Below, in pieces: positions 8,116 through 15,164 of a stretch of DNA of 26,288 nt. Source of the DNA: DATJLQ01 sp035509415 (GTDB lineage: Bacteria; Pseudomonadota; Alphaproteobacteria; JACZXZ01); assembly GCA_035509415.1 (NCBI GenBank), contig DATJLQ010000062.1, positions 1 through 26,288 on the forward strand, in the 5' to 3' direction. Position 1 is the first letter of the stretch, and each line of letters opens with the position of its first letter. The position numbers and the translations under genes are program-made. The notes beneath the pieces were generated by a model. It was not told where the DNA came from and did not search any database. It was given only the letters and a program-made list of their open reading frames with translations.

Positions 8116-9447
8116 ATGACCAGCCAGAGCGTGAAATCGAGCCCGACGGCGAGCGCGAAAACCCCGCGCGCGACGGATCGCTTCTTCGCCGCCTCCCTCG
8201 CCGAGGCCGACCCCGAGCTCGCGGACGCCATCCGCGGCGAGCTCGGGCGCCAGCAATTGCAGATCGAGCTGATCGCGTCCGAGAACATCGTCTCGCGCGC
8301 CGTGCTCGAGGCGCAAGGCTCGGTGCTCACGAACAAATACGCCGAGGGCTACCCCGGCCGGCGCTATTACAATGGCTGCGAGTATGTCGACGTTGCCGAG
8401 ACGCTCGCGATCGAGCGCGCGAAGCGCCTCTTCGGATGCGCCTTCGCGAACGTGCAGCCCCATTCGGGGGCGCAAGCCAACGCGGCCGTGTTCTTCGCGC
8501 TCCTCCAGCCGGGGGACGGCATCATGGGCCTCTCGCTCGCGGCGGGCGGCCATCTGACCCACGGCGCACCGCCCAACATCTCGGGGAAATGGTTCCGGCC
8601 GATCCCCTACGGCGTGTCGCGCGCGACGAGCCAGATCGACTACGACGAGGTCGAGCGTATCGCCCTCGAGCACAAGCCGAAGCTCGTCATCGCCGGCGGC
8701 TCGGCCTATCCGCGCTTCATCGACTTCGCGCGCTTCCGCGCGATCGCGGACAAGGTGGGCGCCTATTTCATGGTCGACATGGCGCACTTTGCCGGCTTGG
8801 TCGCGGGCGGCGTGCATCCGAGCCCGCTGCCCCACGCGCACGTCGTGACCACCACGACCCACAAGACGCTCAGGGGGACGCGCGGCGGCATGATCCTCGC
8901 GAACGACGAGGAGATCGGGAAGAAGATCAATTCGGCGATCTTCCCCGGGACCCAGGGCGGGCCGCTCATGCATTCGATCGCGGCCAAGGCGGTCGCGTTC
9001 GGCGAGGCGCTCGAGCCCGCGTTCAAGCTCTATGCGCGCCAGGTCGTCGACAACGCGAAGGCGCTCGCGGCCGCGCTCGTCGCGCGCGGCTACGGTATCG
9101 TGACCGGCGGCACCGACACGCACTTGATGCTGGTCGATCTGCGCTCGAAGCGCCTGACCGGCAAGCTCGCGGCCGAGCGGCTCGAGGCGGCGGCGATCAC
9201 CTGCAACAAGAACGGCGTGCCGTTCGATCCCGAGAAGCCGACCGTGACCTCGGGCATCCGGCTCGGCTCGCCCGCGGGGACGACGCGCGGCTTCGGGGTC
9301 GCCGAGTTCCGCGCGGTCGGCGACATGGTCGCGGACGTGCTCGACGCGCTCGCGGCGGGCGCCAACGACACGGGCCGCGTCGAATCCGCGGTGCGCGCGC
9401 GCGCCGAGGATTTGTGCCGGCGCTTCCCGATCTATCCGGGGCTTTGA
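8116..9447 (+). CDS. glyA: Serine hydroxymethyltransferase
   Basis: This 443-residue PLP enzyme converts serine and tetrahydrofolate to glycine and 5,10-methylenetetrahydrofolate, feeding thymidylate, purine and methionine synthesis. Family features include LIASENIVSRAVLEAQGS, TNKYAEGYPGRRYYNGCEYV and the cofactor-site run VTTTTHKTLRGTRGG, in which K250 is the lysine that binds PLP. About 20 low-complexity residues (Ser, Ala, Lys, Thr) precede the conserved FFAASLAEADPEL start, so the N-terminus is somewhat long. It begins 23 bp after rpiB with only a weak purine-rich ribosome site, and nrdR follows after 41 bp. Confidence 0.95.
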   Translation: MTSQSVKSSPTASAKTPRATDRFFAASLAEADPELADAIRGELGRQQLQIELIASENIVSRAVLEAQGSVLTNKYAEGYPGRRYYNGCEYVDVAETLAIERAKRLFGCAFANVQPHSGAQANAAVFFALLQPGDGIMGLSLAAGGHLTHGAPPNISGKWFRPIPYGVSRATSQIDYDEVERIALEHKPKLVIAGGSAYPRFIDFARFRAIADKVGAYFMVDMAHFAGLVAGGVHPSPLPHAHVVTTTTHKTLRGTRGGMILANDEEIGKKINSAIFPGTQGGPLMHSIAAKAVAFGEALEPAFKLYARQVVDNAKALAAALVARGYGIVTGGTDTHLMLVDLRSKRLTGKLAAERLEAAAITCNKNGVPFDPEKPTVTSGIRLGSPAGTTRGFGVAEFRAVGDMVADVLDALAAGANDTGRVESAVRARAEDLCRRFPIYPGL

Positions 9448-9488
9448 TGCGCGCCGCGCGAAAAAACAGACGAGGGGAGTGACGAACC

Positions 9489-9953
9489 ATGCGCTGCCCG
9501 TTCTGCGGTCACGAGGACACCCAGGTCAAGGATTCGCGGCCGACCGAGGACAACGCGGCGATCCGCCGACGGCGCTTCTGCCCCGCCTGCGGCTCGCGCT
9601 TCACGACCTTCGAGCGCGTGCAGCTGCGCGAGCTCATGGTGGTCAAGAAGAACGGCCAACGCGAGGCCTTCGACCGCGACAAGCTGGTGCGCTCGATCCA
9701 GGTCGCGTCCCGGAAGCGCCCGGTCGATCCCGAGCGCATCGAGCGCATCGTGAACGGCATCGTGCGCCGGCTCGAGAGCTCGGGCGAGAGCGACATCAAG
9801 TCGGACGCGATCGGCGAGATCGTGATGGACGCGCTGCGCGGCCTCGATCCCGTGGCCTATGTGCGCTTCGCCTCGGTGTACCGCAATTTCCGCGAGGCCA
9901 AGGACTTCGAGGACTTCCTCGAGAACGAGCAGCTCGCCGGCGAGCCCGAGTGA
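9489..9953 (+). CDS. nrdR: Transcriptional repressor NrdR
   Basis: This 154-residue regulator binds NrdR boxes upstream of ribonucleotide reductase genes and senses ATP and dATP. The N-terminal zinc ribbon has C3, C6, C31 and C34 (MRCPFCGHEDTQV and RRFCPACGS), with the short conserved RFTTFER after it. The ATP-cone domain follows from about residue 47, including KKNGQREAFDRDKLVRSI and the C-terminal YVRFASVYRNF. A GAGGGGAG site lies upstream of the ATG. No nrd gene is in the window, so its targets lie elsewhere. The glyA-nrdR-rib-nusB order is a conserved proteobacterial arrangement. Its stop overlaps the proposed ribD start. Confidence 0.95.
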   Translation: MRCPFCGHEDTQVKDSRPTEDNAAIRRRRFCPACGSRFTTFERVQLRELMVVKKNGQREAFDRDKLVRSIQVASRKRPVDPERIERIVNGIVRRLESSGESDIKSDAIGEIVMDALRGLDPVAYVRFASVYRNFREAKDFEDFLENEQLAGEPE

Positions 9954-11077
9954 GTGCTGTGGGCGCGCCTTTGGGCGGCCCGGGCGATCGCGGTTCCATG
10001 AGCGCGGCGCTCGCGTTGGCGCGCCGCGGGCTCGGCAATGTCTGGCCCAATCCCGCCGTCGGCTGCGTGATCGTGAAGGAGGGCCGCGTGGTCGGGCGCG
10101 GCTGGACCCAGCCCGGCGGCCGGCCCCATGCCGAGACCGAGGCGCTCAGGCGCGCGGGCACGCTGGCCAAGGGGGCGACCGCCTACGTCACCCTCGAGCC
10201 CTGCAGCCATCACGGCAAGACGCCGCCTTGCGCCGACGCCCTCGCCGCGGCCGGCATCGCGCGCGTCGTGGCCGCGATCGAGGACCCCGATCCGCGCGTG
10301 AGCGGGGCGGGGCTCGCGAAGCTGCGCGCGGCGGGGGTCGCGGTCGAGCTCGGCCTCTGCAGGGAGGAGGCAGCCGAGCTCAATGCGGGATTCTTCATGG
10401 TGATGGCCGAAGGTCGTCCGCTCGTCACCTGGAAGACCGCGACCACGCTTGACGGCAAGATCGCGACCCATACGGGCGAGAGCCAGTGGATCACCGGCGA
10501 GCTCGCACGCGCGCGCGCCCATTACCTGCGCGCGACCCATGACGCGGTCGCGATCGGGGTCGGAACCGCGCTTGCCGACGATCCCGAGCTCACCTGCCGG
10601 CTTCCGGGGCTCGAGCCCGCGTCGCCCATTCGCATCGTGGTCGACGGGCGCTTGCGCACGCCGCTCACGAGCCGCCTGGTCTCGACCGCGGGCACGGTGC
10701 CGACCTGGTTCGTGACCCGCACCGACGCGCCCGAGGAGCGGCGCGACATGCTGCTGCGCGCGGGCGTCGACGTGATCATGATCGAGCCGGGCGAGGGCGA
10801 TCGGCCGCGTCTCGGGCCGGCGCTGGCCGAGCTAGCCAAGCGCGGGGTCACGCGCCTCCTGGTCGAAGGCGGAAGCCAGCTCGCGGCCGCACTCTTGGGC
10901 GAGCGGCTTGTCGACCGCGTCGCCTGGTTCCGCGCGGCGCGCGTCTTCGGCGCCGACGGTCTCAATACGAGCGCTGCCTTCGGGGTCGAGCGCATCGAGG
11001 ACGGACCGGCCTTCGTCCTAAAGGATATCCTCTCCTGCGGCCCCGACACGCTCGAGCGTTATACGCGCCCGGCGTAG
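9950..11077 (+). CDS. ribD: Bifunctional riboflavin deaminase/reductase RibD
   Basis: The 375-residue protein carries out steps two and three of riboflavin synthesis, deaminating and then reducing the pyrimidine made from GTP. The deaminase domain (to about residue 160) has the zinc ligands H60 in PHAETEA and C85 and C94 in LEPCSHHGKTPPCADAL. The reductase domain follows, with KTATTLDGKIAT, VDGRLRTPLTSRL and LLVEGGSQLAAALL. I start it at the GTG at 9950, which overlaps the nrdR stop by four bases. This restores the short stretch (GDRGSM) that normally precedes the ALALARRGLG motif. The ATG at 9998 is the alternative start and would give 359 residues. Confidence 0.92.
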   Translation: MSAVGAPLGGPGDRGSMSAALALARRGLGNVWPNPAVGCVIVKEGRVVGRGWTQPGGRPHAETEALRRAGTLAKGATAYVTLEPCSHHGKTPPCADALAAAGIARVVAAIEDPDPRVSGAGLAKLRAAGVAVELGLCREEAAELNAGFFMVMAEGRPLVTWKTATTLDGKIATHTGESQWITGELARARAHYLRATHDAVAIGVGTALADDPELTCRLPGLEPASPIRIVVDGRLRTPLTSRLVSTAGTVPTWFVTRTDAPEERRDMLLRAGVDVIMIEPGEGDRPRLGPALAELAKRGVTRLLVEGGSQLAAALLGERLVDRVAWFRAARVFGADGLNTSAAFGVERIEDGPAFVLKDILSCGPDTLERYTRPA

Positions 11078-11132
11078 GGCGGTGCCGCGGACCCTATAGC
11101 CAAGCGGCGGCCGGGACCCTAAGTTACGCGCC

Positions 11133-11744
11133 ATGTTCACGGGCATCATCACCGATCTGGGCCGGGTTCTCGCGGCGGAGACGGCGCCAAGCGGCGATCT
11201 CGGCCTCAAGATCGCGTGCCATTACGACGTGGCCAAACTCGCGGCGGGGGCGTCCATCGCCTGCTCGGGCGTGTGCCTCACCTTGCGCGAGCGGCGCGCG
11301 ACCGACGGCAAGGAGCCGAGCTGGCTCGCGTTCGAGGCCTCGGCCGAAACGCGCGCGCGGACCACGATCGCGCGCTGGCGCTCCGGCACGGCGGTCAATC
11401 TCGAGCAGGCGCTGCGCGTGGGCGACGAGCTCGGCGGCCATTTCGTCATGGGCCATGTGGACGGGATCGCGCGCGTCGTCGACGTCGCGCCCGAGGGCGG
11501 GAGCCTGCGCATGATTCTCGAGGCGCCCGCCGCGCTCATGCGGCTCGTCGCCGCCAAGGGCTCGGTGGCACTCGACGGCGTCTCGCTCACGGTCAACGAG
11601 ATCGACGGCAACCGCTTCGGCGTCAACATCGTCGACCATACGCGGAACGCGACGACCCTCGGCTCGATCGCGGCGGGGGACGAGGTCAATCTCGAGGTCG
11701 ACGCGCTCGCGCGTTACGTCGCGCGCGCGAACGAGGGAGCCTGA
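11133..11744 (+). CDS. ribE: Riboflavin synthase, alpha subunit
   Basis: This 203-residue enzyme joins two molecules of 6,7-dimethyl-8-ribityllumazine to make riboflavin. The two lumazine-binding barrels are visible: the first begins MFTGIITDLGRV and contains CSGVCLTL, and the second begins after GGHFVMGHVDG near residue 105 and contains LDGVSLTVNEI. The protein corresponds to E. coli RibC and B. subtilis RibE. The ATG at 11133 starts the invariant MFTGI, so the start is certain even though no good ribosome site is seen. The 55-bp gap after ribD holds no terminator I can recognise. Confidence 0.95.
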   Translation: MFTGIITDLGRVLAAETAPSGDLGLKIACHYDVAKLAAGASIACSGVCLTLRERRATDGKEPSWLAFEASAETRARTTIARWRSGTAVNLEQALRVGDELGGHFVMGHVDGIARVVDVAPEGGSLRMILEAPAALMRLVAAKGSVALDGVSLTVNEIDGNRFGVNIVDHTRNATTLGSIAAGDEVNLEVDALARYVARANEGA

Positions 11745-11747
11745 GCC

Positions 11748-12863
11748 GTGGCGGACGCGAAATTCCTCTCGCCCATCGAAGAGATCATCGCCGAGTGCCG
11801 CAACGGCCGGATGTTCATCCTGGTCGACGACGAGGGGCGCGAGAACGAGGGCGACCTCGTGATCCCGGCCCAGATGGCGACGCCCGACGCGATCAACTTC
11901 ATGGCGAAGCACGGGCGCGGGCTCGTCTGCCTCTCGCTCACCAGGGCGCGTTGCGACGAGCTGGGCTTGAAGCTCATGCCCCAGCATCACGCGTCGCGCC
12001 ACCAGACCGCCTTCACGGTCTCGATCGAGGCGCGCACGGGCGTTACCACCGGCATCTCCGCCCCCGACCGCGCGCGCACCATCGCGGTCGCGATCGATCC
12101 GACCAAGGGGAAGGACGACATCGTCACGCCCGGCCACATCTTCCCGCTGCTTGCGCGCGACGGCGGCACGCTCGTGCGCGCCGGCCACACCGAAGCCGCG
12201 GTGGACCTCGCGCGCCTCGCGGGACTTTCGCCCGCGGGCGTCATCTGCGAGATCATGAACGACGACGGCACCATGGCGCGCATGCCGGACCTCATCAAGT
12301 TCGCGCAGTTCCACGGCCTCAAGATCGCCAAGATCGCCGACCTCATCGCCTACCGCCTGAGATACGACCGCATCGTCCGGCGCGGCGCCGAGACCACGCT
12401 CGAGAGCCGCTACGGCGGCGCGTTCCGGATGCTGGTCTACATCAACCAGGTCGCCTATGCCGAGCACGTGGCGCTGGTGAAGGGCGATCTCTCGACGGGC
12501 GGCCCGCCGCTCGTGCGCATGCACGCGCTCGACGTGCTGCACGACGTGCTGGGCGAGCGCTCGAAGGGACGCGGCGGCGAGATCGCGGCCTCGATGCGCC
12601 TCATCGCCGAGGCCGGACGCGGCGCGCTCGTGCTCATCCGCGAGCCGAGCCCGACGCGCTTTTCCGACACCGTCGCGGCGCGCCTCGCGGGCGACGGGCA
12701 TTCGCCGGGCCTGCGCGACTACGGCGTCGGCGCTCAGATTTTGCTCGATCTCGGCGTGCGCGATATGATCCTGCTCTCGAACACCAAGCGCACCATCGTG
12801 GGCCTCGAGGGCTACGGGCTCACCGTGGTCGAGCAGCGCCCGATCCCGACCGGCGAGGACTGA
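11748..12863 (+). CDS. ribB: DHBP synthase with inactive GTP cyclohydrolase II-like domain (RibBX type)
   Basis: This 371-residue protein has two domains. Residues 1-205 are 3,4-dihydroxy-2-butanone-4-phosphate synthase, which makes the four-carbon unit of riboflavin from ribulose 5-phosphate; DDEGRENEGDLV, PGHIFPL and RAGHTEAAVDLARL are its active-site signatures. Residues 210-371 have the fold of GTP cyclohydrolase II, with EHVALVKGDL and GLRDYGVGAQILLDLGV. The zinc site is gone: where active enzymes read HSEC...RCDC, this one reads MHALDVLHDVLGERS, with no cysteine. Such proteins are known as RibBX in alphaproteobacteria. A separate ribA is expected elsewhere in the genome. The start is GTG at 11748, 4 bp after ribE. 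Confidence 0.92.
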   Translation: MADAKFLSPIEEIIAECRNGRMFILVDDEGRENEGDLVIPAQMATPDAINFMAKHGRGLVCLSLTRARCDELGLKLMPQHHASRHQTAFTVSIEARTGVTTGISAPDRARTIAVAIDPTKGKDDIVTPGHIFPLLARDGGTLVRAGHTEAAVDLARLAGLSPAGVICEIMNDDGTMARMPDLIKFAQFHGLKIAKIADLIAYRLRYDRIVRRGAETTLESRYGGAFRMLVYINQVAYAEHVALVKGDLSTGGPPLVRMHALDVLHDVLGERSKGRGGEIAASMRLIAEAGRGALVLIREPSPTRFSDTVAARLAGDGHSPGLRDYGVGAQILLDLGVRDMILLSNTKRTIVGLEGYGLTVVEQRPIPTGED

Positions 12864-12865
12864 CC

Positions 12866-13342
12866 ATGGCCGCGCGCAAGAGGAAATCCCCGGCCCGCCC
12901 GCCGCTCAAGGTGCTCGTCGTCGAGGCGCGCTTCTATCCCGACATCGCCGACGAGCTCGCGCGCGGCGCCATCGCGGTACTCGAGCGGCTCGGCGTGCGC
13001 TACGACCGGATCGCGGTCCCGGGTGCGTTCGAGTTGCCGGCCGCGATCGAATTCGCGCGCCGCGGGCGCAAGGGACGCCGCGCGTTCGACGGCTATGTGG
13101 CGCTGGGCTGCGTGATCCGCGGCGAGACCAGCCATTACGACCTCGTCTGCAACGAATGCGCGCGCGGGCTCCAGGAGCTCGCGACCGCGCACGGGCTCGC
13201 GATCGGCTTCGGCGTCCTCACTTGCGAGAGCCGCGCGCAGGCCCTGAAGCGCGCGGCCGTCTCGCTCGGCGACAAGGGTGGCTCCGCGGCGCGCGCGTGC
13301 CTCGACATGATCGCGCTCAAACGCGCCTTCGGCGCGGGCTGA
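12866..13342 (+). CDS. ribH: 6,7-dimethyl-8-ribityllumazine synthase
   Basis: This 158-residue protein condenses the RibD product with the RibB product to give lumazine, the substrate of RibE. Lumazine synthases assemble as pentamers or larger shells. Key features are ARFYPDIADELARGA, VPGAFELPAAI and GCVIRGETSHYDLV, in which H90 is the catalytic histidine. A basic start (MAARKRKSPARPP) precedes the fold. A GAGGA site lies inside the end of ribB, 7 bp before the ATG at 12866, and the ribB stop is only 3 bp away, so coupling is likely. With ribD, ribE and ribB it completes the pathway in this operon, except for GTP cyclohydrolase II. Confidence 0.95.
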   Translation: MAARKRKSPARPPLKVLVVEARFYPDIADELARGAIAVLERLGVRYDRIAVPGAFELPAAIEFARRGRKGRRAFDGYVALGCVIRGETSHYDLVCNECARGLQELATAHGLAIGFGVLTCESRAQALKRAAVSLGDKGGSAARACLDMIALKRAFGAG

Positions 13343-13346
13343 GGCG

Positions 13347-13886
13347 ATGGAACCCGGCCGCCCGCGCGAGTCCGACGACGCGGCGGCGAATGCCCGTGCC
13401 CTCAGTGCCGCGCGCCTTGCCGCGGTCCAGGCGATCTACCAGATGGAAATGGGCGGCACCGCGCCCGATACGGTGATCGCCGAGTTCGTCCATGTACGCG
13501 GCGGCGCCGAGCTCGACGAGGGAGACCTCGCGGCGGGCGAGGGGCGCTACGAGGCGGACCGGGCGCTGCTCGGCGAGCTCGTGAAGGGCGTGGCCGCGCA
13601 CCGCGCCGAGCTCGATGGCCTGATCTCGGCGCTTCTCGTCGCGGGCTGGCCCATCGAGCGCATCGAGAAGGTGATGGTCGCGATCCTGCGCGCGGGCGCC
13701 TTCGAGCTTCTATACCGGCCGGCCGTCCCGGCGCGGGTCGTGATCAACGAATATGTCGATCTCGCGCACGCCTTCTTCGACGCCAAGGAGGCGGGCATGG
13801 TCAACGGCGTGCTCGATCGCATGGCGCGCAACCTGCGCGCGCCGGAGATGGACGGCGATGGACGGGCGGCGAAAGCGGTCGAGTAG
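13347..13886 (+). CDS. nusB: Transcription antitermination factor NusB
   Basis: This 179-residue all-helical protein binds boxA RNA with NusE (ribosomal S10) and supports antitermination on rRNA operons. RLAAVQAIYQMEMGG is the first conserved helix. The C-terminal half has RIEKVMVAILRAGAFELLY and VVINEYVDLAHAFF, followed by GMVNGVLDRMAR, all standard NusB motifs. About 25 residues between the first helices (near residues 50-70) are charged and longer than in E. coli NusB. It starts 4 bp after ribH. Its last 29 bases overlap the start of thiL in another frame. Confidence 0.93.
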   Translation: MEPGRPRESDDAAANARALSAARLAAVQAIYQMEMGGTAPDTVIAEFVHVRGGAELDEGDLAAGEGRYEADRALLGELVKGVAAHRAELDGLISALLVAGWPIERIEKVMVAILRAGAFELLYRPAVPARVVINEYVDLAHAFFDAKEAGMVNGVLDRMARNLRAPEMDGDGRAAKAVE

Positions 13887-14907
13887 GCCCAAGCGCCGCA
13901 AGGCGCTCCCGGACGAGTTCGCGCTCATCGCGCGGCTCTTCAAGCCGCTTGCGCGCGGCTTCGCGGGCGCTTACGGGCTCGAGGACGATCTCGCCTATCT
14001 CACCCCCGGCGGCGATCTCTTGCGCGCCGGCGAGGAACTCGTGGTCAAGACCGATGCGCTGGTCGCGGGCGTGCATTTTCGCCTCTCCGATCCGGCCGAC
14101 CTCGTCGCGCGCAAGCTGTTGCGCGTCAATCTCTCCGATCTCGCGGCCAAGGGGGCGCGGCCGCTCGTCTACACGCTGGCGCTCTTCGTGCCGCCGACCC
14201 TCGATCTCGATTGGCTCGAGCGTTTCGCGCGCGGCCTCGCCCGCGACCAGGAGGAATTCGCCATCGCGCTCGCGGGCGGCGACACGGACCGCACGCCGGG
14301 CCCCTTGGCCTTCTCGCTCACCGCGTTGGGTGCCATCCCGGCCGGCGCGCGGTCGCTCCGCGCCCAGGCCGAGCCGGGCGACGGCATCTTTGTGAGCGGC
14401 ACGATCGGCGATGGCGCGCTCGGCTTGCTCGCGCTCGAGGGCAAGCTCGGCGCGCTCGGCGCAAATCATCGCCGGCATCTCGCGCGGCGCTACCGGCTGC
14501 CCGAGCCGCGCCTGGCCCTGGGCGCTCGTCTCCGCGGCCTTGCCCACGCGACCATCGACGTCTCCGACGGGCTCGTGGCCGATCTCCAGCATATTTCTGA
14601 CGCGTCCAGCCTCGGTGCGCGCCTCGAGGCCGCGCGCGTGCCGCTTTCCGCCGCGGGACGCGCGGCCCTCGCGCGACGCCCCAAGCTCGTCGAGCGGGTG
14701 CTCGCGGGCGGCGACGATTACGAAATCCTGCTCACCGCACCCGTTGCGCGCGAGGCGGCGCTGGTCGCGTTGGGCCAGGAGCTCGGCGTGCCCGTGACGA
14801 GGATCGGGACCATGGAGGAGGCACGAAGTCCTCGCCCCAAGGTCGCGTTGCGCGACGCCGAGGGCCGCGTCATCGCCCTCGCGACGACGGGCTACCGGCA
14901 TTTCTGA
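13858..14907 (+). CDS. thiL: Thiamine-monophosphate kinase
   Basis: This 349-residue enzyme phosphorylates thiamine monophosphate to the active cofactor thiamine diphosphate. It has the PurM/ThiL fold: VVKTDALVAGVHF, VNLSDLAAKGARP, GGDTDRTPGP, VSGTIGDGALGL, DVSDGLVADLQHI and GGDDYEILLTA cover the metal- and substrate-binding aspartates in order. The N-terminal metal motif reads GLEDDLAYL, slightly different from the usual GxGDDAA. I chose the ATG at 13858, inside the nusB end, because no later start precedes the conserved EFALIARLF. The first dozen residues are basic and not conserved. The nusB-thiL pairing is common in proteobacteria. Confidence 0.93.
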   Translation: MDGRRKRSSRPKRRKALPDEFALIARLFKPLARGFAGAYGLEDDLAYLTPGGDLLRAGEELVVKTDALVAGVHFRLSDPADLVARKLLRVNLSDLAAKGARPLVYTLALFVPPTLDLDWLERFARGLARDQEEFAIALAGGDTDRTPGPLAFSLTALGAIPAGARSLRAQAEPGDGIFVSGTIGDGALGLLALEGKLGALGANHRRHLARRYRLPEPRLALGARLRGLAHATIDVSDGLVADLQHISDASSLGARLEAARVPLSAAGRAALARRPKLVERVLAGGDDYEILLTAPVAREAALVALGQELGVPVTRIGTMEEARSPRPKVALRDAEGRVIALATTGYRHF

Positions 14908-15164
14908 GCGCGCGAGTCGGGCGGAATTCCGCCTTGGGTCAATGATTTGACATCGCCCGCGTCGGGGCGGCGCCGGTCTGCCCAATCGCGCGCCATCCGG
15001 GTTGCGCGGGCGCGGGCTTTCTGGCATGGTCCGCGCCGCTCAAGGGCCGCCGCGGGCGGCCGTTCCCTCGGGAGTGCGGCACCCCAGCGGGCCGCCGGTC
15101 CCGAACGCGCGGCCGCCGCGAACGCTCGCCTCCCGGCGCCAACGAAACCCAAGGAACCCGTCTC
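14908..15164. other. 257-bp gap between thiL and hppA
   Basis: A perfect 14-bp palindrome, GGCGGAATTCCGCC, lies at 14920-14933, 13 bp after the thiL stop. It could form a hairpin, but no T-run follows, so it is a poor terminator. TTGACA at 14947 has no acceptable -10. TTGCGC (15002-15007), 17 bp and CATGGT (15025-15030) is the best weak candidate for an hppA promoter. I see no gene here. Confidence 0.4.

Noticed and set aside
11078..11747. FMN riboswitch upstream of or within the riboflavin genes
   Set aside because: I looked for the conserved RFN-type segments upstream of rpiB, ribD, ribE and ribB and did not see them; the ribD-ribE gap is only 55 bp.
14920..14933. 14-bp palindrome as terminator of the rpiB-thiL operon
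   Set aside because: It can fold, but its loop would have to come from the stem itself and no T-run follows; it is kept only as a note in the thiL-hppA gap.
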